This document shows, piece after piece, positions 1 through 7,985 of a stretch of 64,000 bases of DNA (position 1 is its first letter; each line of letters opens with the position of its first letter). The position numbers were made by a program, and so were the translations under genes. Location of the stretch: assembly GCF_002943715.1 (NCBI RefSeq), contig NZ_MQUA01000014.1, forward strand, positions 248,001 through 312,000, given 5' to 3'. The DNA is from Polaribacter filamentus (GTDB lineage: Bacteria > Bacteroidota > Bacteroidia > Flavobacteriales > Flavobacteriaceae). The notes below the pieces were generated by a model. That model saw only the letters and a list, made by a program, of their open reading frames with translations. It ran no database searches and was not told the origin of the DNA.

Positions 1-128
1 TTATTATAATAAGTAAAACTATTACCCACAAACAAAACCCTAATTTTTTTGTCTTGGGCAGCTAAAGAACTACTTAAAAACAGGGCTAATAACAAATAAG
101 ATGTAAAGATTATTGATTTTAAATTCAT
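1..128 (-). CDS. Secreted SGNH/GDSL-like hydrolase, N-terminal part (cut by window edge)
   Basis: Reading leftwards from an ATG at 128, the first 42 codons are open to the window edge. Residues 1-24 form a clear Sec signal peptide (basic start, hydrophobic core, SLAAQ cleavage region). Mature residues follow as RVLFVGNSFTYYN. The GNSFTYYN block resembles the nucleophile motif (GNS) of SGNH-type esterases often seen in Bacteroidota carbohydrate loci. Only the first motif is visible, so the remaining SGNH blocks and the substrate cannot be judged. The start is the only ATG in frame and sits directly before the signal peptide. Confidence 0.6.
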   Translation of the reverse strand, partial: MNLKSIIFTSYLLLALFLSSSLAAQDKKIRVLFVGNSFTYYN

Positions 129-152
129 GTTTAAGCGATTTTATTATTCTTT

Positions 153-335
153 CTAAGAAAGTGCAATATTAATAATTTTATTTATTGGGTTTATTAATAT
201 TGAAAATATAAATTTTCCATTTGTAAAAGTCGTTGGAGTAAAATTGTAATTGTCAGCAATTACTTGCATCGTTTCTGAAAAATTAATTCCTATTGGAGTT
301 GCTTTTAGTTTGATTTTGAATTGTTGGAGAATCAT
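153..335 (-). pseudogene. HopJ-family protein remnant, C-terminally truncated
   Basis: The first about 37 residues match the start of the small HopJ family (about 110 residues): a FSETMQVIADNYNF block followed by TPTTFTNG. After TNG the similarity stops. The family's next section, normally containing a GSCKIF-like motif, is replaced by an Ile/Asn-rich tail and a stop after 60 residues. This looks like a gene that lost its 3' half. The family is named after a Pseudomonas effector but is widespread in bacteria without type III secretion, so no effector role is implied. Codon composition of the tail is more AT-rich than the matching part. Confidence 0.65.
164..202. repeat. 12-bp inverted repeat at the end of the HopJ remnant
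   Basis: CAATATTAATAA at 164-175 is the exact reverse complement of TTATTAATATTG at 191-202, with a 15-base loop. It lies inside the abnormal 3' tail of the HopJ remnant and could act as a weak AT-rich terminator on the minus strand. No GC-rich stem is present, so function is uncertain. Confidence 0.35.
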
Positions 336-471
336 AATGATTTTTGAAAATCAAAAACAGAAAAAATATAGTTTATTATTACCGTAGGTAATTAGTATGA
401 TTTTGAATCTTTTAAAAAATACAACGATTTTACTGTTATAAATGAATGCTATTTTGCGTTCTATAAATAGA

Positions 472-987
472 ATGAACAAAGAATATTTTAAAGTTACTGT
501 CTTTTCACTATCAGAACGATTATTTCCATTGGTAGCTCGTTTATTGGGTGATAAAACGAAAGCAGAAGATGCTATTCAAGAAATAATGATAAAACTTTGG
601 GAAAAAAGAAAACAATTAGATAACCACCCAAATATAAAAGGTTTTGTGTTTTTAACAGCGCGTAATTATTGTATTGATTTATTAAGAAAAAAAAGAATTT
701 TTGTTGATGATATTTCAACACATTTAAGTGTTTCTAGTTTTGATAAAGAAGAATCTCAATTAGAATGGGAAGAATTGAATTTAATTATCAATAAAGTTTT
801 GAATAAGTTAAGTAAACAGCAGAGAGAAATTTTTGTAATGCGTGATTTGGATGGTTATGAGTTTACAGAAATAGCCACAGCAATGGAGATTAAGATAGAA
901 CATGTTAGAGTGTTATTGTCTAGAGCAAGAAAACAGATAAGCGAAGAATTAGAAATAAAATACAAGTATGAAAGAGGAAACTATTAA
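472..987 (+). CDS. ECF-type RNA polymerase sigma factor
   Basis: This is a sigma-70 family factor of the extracytoplasmic-function class, which redirects RNA polymerase to a small regulon. Region 2 lies in about residues 10-75, with the AEDAIQEIMIKLW block and the FVFLTARNYCIDLLRKKR segment that contacts the -10 element. Region 4 lies in about residues 110-165, with REIFVMRDLDGYEFTEIA and a helix-turn-helix. At 171 residues it is a normal length for the class. The frame is open from an upstream ATG at 442, but family members begin close to the MNKEYFK segment, so the start at 472 is preferred. The next gene overlaps its end by 20 bp, suggesting it encodes the partner that controls this factor. 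Confidence 0.9.
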   Translation: MNKEYFKVTVFSLSERLFPLVARLLGDKTKAEDAIQEIMIKLWEKRKQLDNHPNIKGFVFLTARNYCIDLLRKKRIFVDDISTHLSVSSFDKEESQLEWEELNLIINKVLNKLSKQQREIFVMRDLDGYEFTEIATAMEIKIEHVRVLLSRARKQISEELEIKYKYERGNY

Positions 988-1396
988 AAATCTAATTGAA
1001 AAATATAAAAAAGGAGAAACTTCATTAAGTGAAGAAAAAGAACTTTTTAATTCGGTAAATGAAACTCGGTCAGAAATAGCAAATTTGTCTCAATTTATAA
1101 AGAACAATCAAATAAAGACTCCAGAGAATTTGAATGAGGAACTGTGGGAATCTTTTGATGAAAAAAGTGTTAAGAACAATAAATTCCGAATTGGTATTTA
1201 TTCTGCGGCTGCTTCAATTTTGCTTATTTTCTCTCTTTATTTTTGGAATTTTGAGCCCAATAAAATGACTTATAATGAAAAATTGGCATTATTAAATGAA
1301 GCTAAAAGTATGTTTGCAGATGAATCATTAAAAGAAATAAATCATACTATAATTTTAGAAACCGATTTAGTCATCGTGTACACCAGTAATAAATAA
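968..1396 (+). CDS. Single-pass membrane protein, probable anti-sigma partner
   Basis: The gene encodes 142 residues. The first 70 form a charged cytoplasmic part, one hydrophobic segment lies at about residues 74-92 (IGIYSAAASILLIFSLYFW), and about 50 residues follow on the other side. It overlaps the ECF sigma gene by 20 bp, the usual arrangement for translationally coupled sigma/anti-sigma pairs, and its topology (soluble N-terminus, one membrane span) fits that role. No classical zinc anti-sigma (ZAS, HxxxCxxC) motif or FecR domain is visible, so the role rests on context and topology only. Confidence 0.6.
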   Translation: MKEETIKNLIEKYKKGETSLSEEKELFNSVNETRSEIANLSQFIKNNQIKTPENLNEELWESFDEKSVKNNKFRIGIYSAAASILLIFSLYFWNFEPNKMTYNEKLALLNEAKSMFADESLKEINHTIILETDLVIVYTSNK

Positions 1397-1420
1397 ATTA
1401 AACAATTAAATATTTTAAAA

Positions 1421-1933
1421 ATGAAAAAATCAGCATTTTCAATTATTGTACTACTATCATTTGTAGTAACAATGCAAGCGCAGAAAGTAGAAATAAAAAA
1501 AACTACGAAAGAAGAAAAATTATACGTAAAAGTTAAAGAGGGTGAAAAGCCAGTTATTTATGTAGATGGTAAGAAATTCGATTTTCCAATAGAATTGATT
1601 GATCAAACCAAAATACAATCGATGTCTGTTTTAAATCATGAAAATGCGGCAAAAATGTATAATGAACCAAATGGTGTTATTTTAATTAAAACTAAAATTA
1701 CAGAAGAAATTATAGCTCCCGAACTACATATTGTTGCAAATAAAAATTTAGTTTCAAAAAATAAACCAATGATAATAATAGATGGTGAAATAACCACTCA
1801 GGAAGTTTTAGGGAATTTACTGCCAGAAAACATTGAAAGTGTGGATGTTGTAAAAGGAGAAAAAGCCTTAAAAGAATATAATGCACTAAATGGAGTAATT
1901 ATTATTACCAAAAAGAAGAAAAATAAAAAGTAA
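1421..1933 (+). CDS. Secreted protein with two tandem TonB-plug-like repeats and no barrel
   Basis: A signal peptide (residues 1-20, ending MQAQ) precedes two copies of a plug-like unit. Copy 1 contains PVIYVDGKKF, then IQSMSVLNHENAAKMYNEP and NGVILIKTK. Copy 2 contains PMIIIDGEI, then IESVDVVKGEKALKEYNA and LNGVIIITKK. Both follow the pattern of the TonB receptor plug (P..vvDG ... I.si.vlk ... YG ... GvI.ItTK), but no barrel follows and the protein is only 170 residues. It is the third gene after an ECF sigma factor and a membrane protein, so it may be an envelope signal component or a target of that sigma factor (inference). Its biochemical role is unknown. Confidence 0.65.
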   Translation: MKKSAFSIIVLLSFVVTMQAQKVEIKKTTKEEKLYVKVKEGEKPVIYVDGKKFDFPIELIDQTKIQSMSVLNHENAAKMYNEPNGVILIKTKITEEIIAPELHIVANKNLVSKNKPMIIIDGEITTQEVLGNLLPENIESVDVVKGEKALKEYNALNGVIIITKKKKNKK

Positions 1934-1955
1934 ATTTAATAACATAAAAAAATTC

Positions 1956-1990
1956 AGACCTCACAGATTTTCAAAAACTTTGAGGTCTTT
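1956..1990 (+). terminator. Intrinsic terminator of the sigma-factor operon
   Basis: AGACCTCA (1956-1963) pairs with TGAGGTCT (1981-1988) and is followed by TTT. It lies 23 bases after the stop of the plug-repeat gene and also faces the convergent rsmI gene, so it may serve both strands. Confidence 0.75.
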
Positions 1991-2025
1991 TAGAAGAGTA
2001 ATATTTATTTTGTAATAACCAATAG

Positions 2026-2697
2026 CTATTTCTTCCCCTCAACAATAATAACAATTTCTCCTTTAGGTGGTTTAATCGTATAATGGGCTAAAACTTCAGT
2101 TGCGGTTCCTCTAATGGTTTCTTCAAACATTTTTGTGAGTTCTCTTGACACAGAAACTTGTCTGTCAGCGCCAAAATATTCTACAAAATGTGCCAAAGTT
2201 TTTAGTAGTTTATGCGGAGATTCATAAAAAATCATGGTTCTGTTTTCCTCGGATAAAAGCAAAAAACGAGTTTGCCTTCCTTTTTTAACAGGTAAAAAGC
2301 CTTCAAAAACAAATTTATCATTTGGCAAGCCAGAATTTACCAAAGCAGGGACAAAGGCAGTTGCGCCAGGTAAACAATCTACTTCAATATTATTTTCTAC
2401 ACACGCTCTTGTTAGTAAAAAACCAGGATCTGAAATTGCAGGAGTTCCGGCATCAGAAATTAATGCGCAGGTTTCACCGTTTTGTATTCTTTGTACAATA
2501 CCTTTTACAGATTTATGCTCATTATGCATATGATGACTGTGCATTTGTGTGCCAATCTCAAAATGTTTTAAGAGTTTTCCGCTAGTACGTGTGTCTTCTG
2601 CTAAAATAAAATCTACCTCTTTTAAAACACGAATCGCTCTAAAAGTCATATCTTCCAAATTACCTATTGGTGTAGGAACTAAATATAATTTACTCAT
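2026..2697 (-). CDS. rsmI: 16S rRNA (cytidine-1402 2'-O) methyltransferase
   Basis: RsmI methylates the 2'-OH of C1402 in the decoding centre of 16S rRNA using S-adenosylmethionine. The N-terminus carries the family signature VPTPIGNLEDMT, and residues about 76-92 contain ISDAGTPAISDPG, the SAM-binding tetrapyrrole-methylase fold motif. Downstream blocks FEGFLPVKKGR and YESPHKLLKTL are also diagnostic. At 223 residues it is slightly shorter than the E. coli protein (286 residues) and lacks the C-terminal extension, which is common in Bacteroidota. A heptamer tandem repeat begins 7 bases upstream of the start codon. The gene is transcribed alone, convergent with the sigma-factor operon. Confidence 0.93.
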   Translation of the reverse strand: MSKLYLVPTPIGNLEDMTFRAIRVLKEVDFILAEDTRTSGKLLKHFEIGTQMHSHHMHNEHKSVKGIVQRIQNGETCALISDAGTPAISDPGFLLTRACVENNIEVDCLPGATAFVPALVNSGLPNDKFVFEGFLPVKKGRQTRFLLLSEENRTMIFYESPHKLLKTLAHFVEYFGADRQVSVSRELTKMFEETIRGTATEVLAHYTIKPPKGEIVIIVEGKK

Positions 2698-2703
2698 TTT
2701 ATT

Positions 2704-2742
2704 TCAGTTATCAGTTATCAGTTATCAGTTATCAGTTATCAG
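2704..2742. repeat. Heptanucleotide tandem repeat (TCAGTTA x 5.6)
   Basis: Five perfect head-to-tail copies of TCAGTTA occupy 2704-2738, with four further bases of a sixth copy to 2742. The array lies in the 5' untranslated or promoter region of rsmI. Its length could vary by slippage, but nothing here shows that it does. Confidence 0.9.
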
Positions 2743-2778
2743 CGTGCTGTAATATTGATAAATGATAATTGTTCATTG

Positions 2779-3138
2779 TTAAATTGATTCGTAAGTTTCA
2801 ACAGTAATATCAGCAATTATATCTCCTGTGTGCTTAATGCTTAAAGGTTCAAATAATAAAACATGAACTTCCTCTTTTGCAATAGGTTTATGTTCTACTC
2901 CTTTTGGTACAATATAAAATTCACCTTTATTTAAAGTGACTGTTTTATCTCTCAATTCAATATCTAAACTACCTTTCATTACCATAAATAATTCATCTTC
3001 ATTTTCGTGTTTATGAAATAGAAACTCACCTTTTAGTTTTGCTAATAATATTTGCTGTCCGTTTAATTCGCCTATTTTTTTTGGAGACCAATGATCGGAA
3101 AACAACTTGAATTTCTCTTGAAGATTAATAACAGTCAT
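2779..3138 (-). CDS. Small cupin-domain protein
   Basis: The 119-residue protein is a single cupin beta-barrel. The first cupin motif is visible in about residues 40-60 (FHKHENEDELFMVMKGSLDIEL: two histidines and a glutamate that would bind a metal), and the second near residues 78-92 (KGEFYIVPKGVEHKPIA, with the final histidine). It is probably a cytosolic metal-binding enzyme or sensor; substrate cannot be inferred. No signal peptide is present. It stands alone between rsmI and the divergent aspS. Confidence 0.8.
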   Translation of the reverse strand: MTVINLQEKFKLFSDHWSPKKIGELNGQQILLAKLKGEFLFHKHENEDELFMVMKGSLDIELRDKTVTLNKGEFYIVPKGVEHKPIAKEEVHVLLFEPLSIKHTGDIIADITVETYESI

Positions 3139-3290
3139 AAAGCAAATTTACAAAGAATTGTACGGATTTTGCGTTACCGATTGCAGCAATTGTTTGAGCT
3201 CTTTTTTGTTTAAAAAAAGCGAGTGCGAAAAGCGGGGCATTTCTCTTTAGAAATGAACGCCCAAAAAAGGTTTTTTCTAATGAAATTGTT

Positions 3291-3298
3291 TAATTTTG
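3291..3298 (+). promoter_or_regulatory. Candidate -7 element of aspS
   Basis: TAATTTTG fits the Bacteroidota -7 consensus TAnnTTTG and lies 21 bases before the aspS start codon. No clear TTTG -33 element is visible at the right spacing, only a T-rich stretch. Confidence 0.45.
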
Positions 3299-3319
3299 CT
3301 GTTCATTAAAAGAAAAGAA

Positions 3320-5074
3320 ATGTATAGAAGTCATTCTTGTGGCGAGGTAAGAGCATCGCATATAAATACAGAAGTAACCTTAGCGGGTTGGGTTCAGAAA
3401 TCTCGTGACAAAGGGTTTATGGTTTGGGTAGATTTACGTGACAGATACGGAATTACGCAACTTATTTTTGATGAAGAACGCACGCCAAAAGAAATGATGG
3501 AAAAAGTGAAATCGTTAGGAAGAGAATTTGTGATTCAGATTACGGGAACTGTAATTGATCGTGAATCTAAGAATGATAAAATGGTTACTGGAGACGTGGA
3601 AGTGTTGGTTTCTAAATTAGAAATTTTAAACGCATCAATGACACCCCCTTTTACAATTGAAGATAAAACTGATGGCGGAGAAGACATCAGAATGAAATAT
3701 AGATATTTAGACATTAGAAGAAATCCTGTAAAAAACAGTTTAATTTTTCGTCATAAAGTAGCTATGGAAGTTCGTAAATACTTGTCTGATCAAGAATTTA
3801 TAGAGGTTGAAACACCATATTTAATAAAATCTACACCAGAGGGCGCAAGAGATTTTGTGGTTCCAAGTAGAATGAACGAAGGTCAGTTTTACGCATTACC
3901 ACAATCTCCGCAAACATTTAAGCAACTCTTGATGGTTGGCGGAATGGATAAATATTTTCAGATTGTAAAATGCTTTAGAGACGAAGATTTACGCGCAGAC
4001 AGACAGCCAGAATTTACACAAATTGACTGTGAAATGGCGTTTGTTGAGCAAGAAGATATTTTAAATGTTTTTGAAGGATTAACGCGTCACTTATTGAAAG
4101 AAGTTAATAATGTTGAGGTGGATAAATTTCCAAGAATGTTATATGACGATGCAATGCGAATCTACGGAAATGACAAACCAGACATCCGTTTTGGGATGGA
4201 GTTTGGCGAGTTAAATGAAGTGGCACAACACAAAGATTTTGGTGTTTTTAACAGCGCAGAATTGGTGGTTGGCATTGCAGTTCCTGGAGGAAATGCATAC
4301 ACAAGAAAAGAAATTGATAAATTAATTGACTGGGTTCGAAGACCACAAGTTGGTGCTTTAGGCATGGTTTATTGCAGAGTTAACGAAGACGGAACTTTTA
4401 AATCTTCTGTTGATAAATTTTATGATCAAGAAGACTTGGCAAAATGGGCAGAAAAAACGGATGCAAAAGCGGGCGATTTAATCTGTATTTTATCTGGTGT
4501 AACTAATAAAGTAAGAGCACAACTATCTGCTTTAAGAATGGAATTAGCAGCACGTTTAGGATTGAGAGATCCAAAAGTATTTGCGCCACTTTGGGTAATT
4601 GATTTCCCGTTGTTAGAATTAGATGAAGAAACTGGGCATTATCATGCAATGCATCACCCTTTTACATCTCCAAAACCAGGGCAATTAGAAATGTTAGACA
4701 CAGATCCTGGAGCTGTAAAGGCAAATGCATACGATTTGGTTTTAAACGGAAATGAAATTGGTGGAGGTTCTATAAGAATTCACGATAAAAAAATGCAAGC
4801 TACCATGTTGCGCCATTTAGGTTTTTCTGATGAAGATGCCAGAGCACAATTTGGTTTCTTAATGGATGCTTTTGAATATGGTGCGCCACCTCACGGAGGT
4901 TTGGCTTTTGGTCTAGATAGATTGGTTGCTATTTTAGGCGGACAAGAAACAATTCGTGATTTTATTGCGTTTCCGAAAAATAATTCAGGTCGAGATGTAA
5001 TGATTGACGCGCCAGCGTTTATTGATGATGATCAACTAAAAGAATTAAGTTTGAAACTAGATATTAAATCATAA
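3320..5074 (+). CDS. aspS: Aspartate--tRNA ligase
   Basis: This class II synthetase charges tRNA-Asp with aspartate. The N-terminal OB-fold anticodon-binding domain covers about residues 1-110 (SHSCGEVRASHINTEVTLAGW). The catalytic domain carries motif 1 around RYLDIRRNPVKN, motif 2 (FRDEDLRADRQPEFTQID), the GAD insertion domain in the middle, and motif 3 (GGLAFGLDRLVAILGG) near the C-terminus. At 584 residues the length is normal for a bacterial-type AspRS. The start at ATG 3320 gives the family's usual MYRSHSCGE beginning; an in-frame upstream start would add eight unsupported residues. It is transcribed alone and followed by a strong terminator. Confidence 0.97.
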   Translation: MYRSHSCGEVRASHINTEVTLAGWVQKSRDKGFMVWVDLRDRYGITQLIFDEERTPKEMMEKVKSLGREFVIQITGTVIDRESKNDKMVTGDVEVLVSKLEILNASMTPPFTIEDKTDGGEDIRMKYRYLDIRRNPVKNSLIFRHKVAMEVRKYLSDQEFIEVETPYLIKSTPEGARDFVVPSRMNEGQFYALPQSPQTFKQLLMVGGMDKYFQIVKCFRDEDLRADRQPEFTQIDCEMAFVEQEDILNVFEGLTRHLLKEVNNVEVDKFPRMLYDDAMRIYGNDKPDIRFGMEFGELNEVAQHKDFGVFNSAELVVGIAVPGGNAYTRKEIDKLIDWVRRPQVGALGMVYCRVNEDGTFKSSVDKFYDQEDLAKWAEKTDAKAGDLICILSGVTNKVRAQLSALRMELAARLGLRDPKVFAPLWVIDFPLLELDEETGHYHAMHHPFTSPKPGQLEMLDTDPGAVKANAYDLVLNGNEIGGGSIRIHDKKMQATMLRHLGFSDEDARAQFGFLMDAFEYGAPPHGGLAFGLDRLVAILGGQETIRDFIAFPKNNSGRDVMIDAPAFIDDDQLKELSLKLDIKS

Positions 5075-5080
5075 AATTTT

Positions 5081-5106
5081 AAATCCCGCTTTTAGCGGGA
5101 TTTTTT
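5081..5106 (+). terminator. Intrinsic terminator of aspS
   Basis: AAATCCCGC pairs with GCGGGATTT around a TTTTA loop and is followed by a T-run. A near-identical stem-loop sequence appears at 33494-33512. Confidence 0.85.
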
Positions 5107-5558
5107 GTTTCTGTCTCTAATTTTTGAAAAATTAAAAATGGTAAAGAACCAATAAAGAAAACTCCTTTTTGAGAAACTTCACTTTTTATGTGAGTTTGTA
5201 TTATTCTTGGCGGAGTTATAGTTGTATATTTTGCTTTGAGTTTGTTAAGAGATATAAATAATCAAGAGAAAAAATAGAGTAGCTTACTTTTTTAACTGTT
5301 TAAATCTCTAATCATAAGGCGTGAAATTATTTTTTTTCTGATTTTAAAATATTGTTAATTTAAAAAAAGACCACAAAAATCATTTTTTATTAATGTAAAA
5401 GACATTAAAATTAAAGACAAACCATTCTAGAAAACAGGTATTTTTAAGTGTTTTTGTATTAATTTTACCGATGCATTAATTATCTATTTAGATTATACTT
5501 ATTAAAGTATAAAATACATCAAGAATAATTTTATAAATATTTATTACAATTACAACAA
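5107..5558. other. Intergenic region with a small ORF tail lacking a start
   Basis: The 450-base AT-rich spacer between aspS and the ClC gene holds no complete gene. From 5195 to 5278 the plus strand reads as a hydrophobic stretch followed by basic residues (VCIILGGVIVVYFALSLL, then RDINNQEKK and a stop), which looks like the end of a one-span membrane protein. The codon before it is TGA, directly after an ATG. It may be a remnant of a small membrane gene. The rest shows nothing recognisable. Confidence 0.35.
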
Positions 5559-7343
5559 GTGCCAACAACAAAAAACATATTCAAAAAAATATTAATTTGG
5601 AGATATAAGCACATCTCTGAAAGACAATTTATTTATATTTTAAGCATCCTAGTTGGCTTCTTAGCCGGTTTTGGTGCTGTAATTTTAAAAAACGTAACGC
5701 ACTTTTTTCAACATCTTTTAGAAGGAAATGTCGTGAGAGATTATCACCATGCATTTTACTTTTTATTTCCAATTATTGGTTTAACACTCGTGTATTTTGT
5801 CATAAAATATGTTATTAGAAATAAAGTAAGTCATGGTATTCCTTCCACACTTTTTGCTATTTCAAAAAGAAAAGGAATTATGAAGCGTTACCAAATGTTT
5901 GCGTCTATTTTAACAGCTCCAATAACAGTTGGTTTTGGAGGTTCTGTTGGGTTAGAAGGTCCAACCGTTGCAACGGGTGCAGCAATTAGTTCTAATATTG
6001 CAAGGTGGTTTCATTTAAATCAAACGACTAGAACTTTATTAATTGGTTGTGCTGCTGCTGGTGCACTTTCATCAATATTTAAAGCGCCAATTGCAGCTAT
6101 TATTTTTGCGATAGAAGTCTTTAGTTTAGACTTAACAATTGCTTCGATGTTGCCATTACTTTTAGCCTCATTATCCGCAATTATTACTTCTCGTTTCTTC
6201 TTTGGTTCGGATGTTTTGCTACCATTTGTAATAGAAGATCCATTTAAAATAAACGATATTTTATATTTTATATTTTTAGGAATTATTGGTGGTTTAGTGT
6301 CCATTTATTTTACGGAAGTTTATGATAGAATTCAGAAATTTTTTGATAAAATGAGTTCGCCAATAAAACGTCTTTTAGTAGGTGGAATTGGTTTAGGTAT
6401 TCTCGTTTATTTCATTCCGCCGCTATATGGTGAAGGTTTTGAGGTAATAAATAATCTTCTTGTGGGAAACCACGAGGAAGCATTGAGAAATAATTTTATG
6501 CAATTAGATTTATCAAATGTATGGATTGTAATTTTGTTGTTATTTGGCTTAGTTTTCTTTAAAATTATAGCAAGCGCTTTTACTTTTGGAGCAGGAGGAG
6601 TTGGTGGTATTTTTGCGCCAACACTTTTTATGGGAAGTGTTATGGGAAATTGTGTTGCCAAAATAATTAATACAACGGGATTCTCTAATGTGTCCGAAAG
6701 TAATTTTACACTGGTAGGAATGGCTGGTTTAATGGCAGGAGTTTTACATGCACCATTAACTGCAATATTTTTAATCGCTGAACTTACAGGTGGTTATGAA
6801 CTTTTTATACCCTTAATGCTAACTTCCACAATTTCATATTCTATTGCAAAATATGTACATCCGTATTCTGTGTATGCAATGCAACTGGGTAGAAAAGGAG
6901 AATTAATAACACACAATAAAGACCACGCAGTGTTAACTTTAATGGATATTGATAAAGTTATAGAAAATAATTTTGTACCTGTTTATTCAGATATGAATTT
7001 AGAAAATATGATAAAAAATGCGGTCGTAAAATCTAATAGAAACATTTTCCCTGTACTTAATAAAGAAAGTGAAAAACTAATTGGTATTATTTTATTAGAC
7101 GATTTAAGACCGGTAATGTTTGATCAAGCTTTATATAAAACTCTATTTGCAAGAGATGTAATGCAAAATCCGCCAGAAATAATAGTGATAGGTAAGGATA
7201 AAATGACCGACATCATGAAGAAGTTTAAAGAGAGTGGTGCTTGGAATTTACCTGTTATAAAAGAAGAGAAATACATAGGTTTTATCTCAAAATCGAAATT
7301 ATTAACCGCTTATAGAAATAAGCTGATAGAAGTTACTGCGTAA
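5559..7343 (+). CDS. ClC-family chloride channel/transporter with C-terminal CBS domains
   Basis: The protein is a membrane chloride channel or Cl-/H+ antiporter. About residues 20-430 contain the many membrane helices of the ClC fold. The ion-selectivity blocks are recognisable: GFGGSVGLEGPTVATGAA (the E of GLEGP is the position of the gating glutamate) and FGAGGVGGIFAPTLF (equivalent of GxFxP). Two CBS domains cover about residues 450-590 and would bind nucleotides. The predicted start is GTG at 5559, immediately before the basic segment PTTKNIFKKILIWRYK; no ATG is available. It is followed after 14 bases by a small membrane protein gene that is probably co-transcribed. Confidence 0.9.
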   Translation: MPTTKNIFKKILIWRYKHISERQFIYILSILVGFLAGFGAVILKNVTHFFQHLLEGNVVRDYHHAFYFLFPIIGLTLVYFVIKYVIRNKVSHGIPSTLFAISKRKGIMKRYQMFASILTAPITVGFGGSVGLEGPTVATGAAISSNIARWFHLNQTTRTLLIGCAAAGALSSIFKAPIAAIIFAIEVFSLDLTIASMLPLLLASLSAIITSRFFFGSDVLLPFVIEDPFKINDILYFIFLGIIGGLVSIYFTEVYDRIQKFFDKMSSPIKRLLVGGIGLGILVYFIPPLYGEGFEVINNLLVGNHEEALRNNFMQLDLSNVWIVILLLFGLVFFKIIASAFTFGAGGVGGIFAPTLFMGSVMGNCVAKIINTTGFSNVSESNFTLVGMAGLMAGVLHAPLTAIFLIAELTGGYELFIPLMLTSTISYSIAKYVHPYSVYAMQLGRKGELITHNKDHAVLTLMDIDKVIENNFVPVYSDMNLENMIKNAVVKSNRNIFPVLNKESEKLIGIILLDDLRPVMFDQALYKTLFARDVMQNPPEIIVIGKDKMTDIMKKFKESGAWNLPVIKEEKYIGFISKSKLLTAYRNKLIEVTA

Positions 7344-7357
7344 AGCAAAGAAAAGAA

Positions 7358-7912
7358 ATGAGAACAAATAGTTTTACCGCAAAAATGAGTAAAATATCTA
7401 ACGAGGCGTTAGAAACAATTTTTAACGAAAAAAGTAAGTATACAGAAGAAGCTGTGCAGGCTGTAATTTGGGAATTGGAAAATAGAAGTTTAATTGAAAA
7501 AACGGAAATTCTTTATCAAGATCCAGAAAAAGTAGTTCAAGTAACTAAAGTTGCCAGTACAAAAGAAACGCAAGAAAAAAACGAAAGTCCTTTCGAAGAA
7601 TTGGTGTTGCCTGTTTTATATTCACAAAAAGCGGTTCAAGGTTTTACGATATTTTTCACCACAATATTTGGGGCGGTTTTATTAATGCGAAATTTAAAAG
7701 AAATGAACAAACCAAAAGCAGGAATTCTGGTTCTTGTTTTTGGAAACGTGTACACCTTATTTTCAATTATCCTTTTAAATTATCTTCCTAAAATGTTTTT
7801 TATCACTTTAATATTCAATCTTATTGGTTATGCAATTCTAATTGAATTTTTTTGGAACAAACATTTAGGAACGGACTTAGAATATAAAAGAAGCAAGTTT
7901 GGAAACCTTTAG
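7358..7912 (+). CDS. Hypothetical membrane protein
   Basis: The 184-residue protein has a soluble, charged N-terminal half (about residues 1-85). Hydrophobic segments follow near residues 97-112, 121-138 and 143-163 (IFFTTIFGAVLLM; GILVLVFGNVYTLFSIILL; MFFITLIFNLIGYAILI). The N-terminal helix-rich segment (SNEALETIFNEKSKYTEEAV) resembles small helical modules found before membrane domains in Flavobacteriia, but no family is recognised. It lies 14 bases after the ClC gene, suggesting one transcript. A second ATG at codon 10 is an alternative start. Confidence 0.7.
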   Translation: MRTNSFTAKMSKISNEALETIFNEKSKYTEEAVQAVIWELENRSLIEKTEILYQDPEKVVQVTKVASTKETQEKNESPFEELVLPVLYSQKAVQGFTIFFTTIFGAVLLMRNLKEMNKPKAGILVLVFGNVYTLFSIILLNYLPKMFFITLIFNLIGYAILIEFFWNKHLGTDLEYKRSKFGNL

Positions 7913-7985
7913 TTATTTCTCTTTTAATTACTGTGGGATTAGTTTTCTTACAGTTTCAACCACAAATTTAGGCGTAGTAAGAGCG

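Noticed and set aside
153..335. Type III secretion effector
   Set aside because: HopJ-family proteins are common in bacteria without type III secretion, none of that machinery is seen here, and the gene is truncated.
2234..2752. Plus-strand reading frames over rsmI
   Set aside because: They lie antisense to a clear RsmI gene, lack family motifs and partly consist of the translated heptamer repeat.
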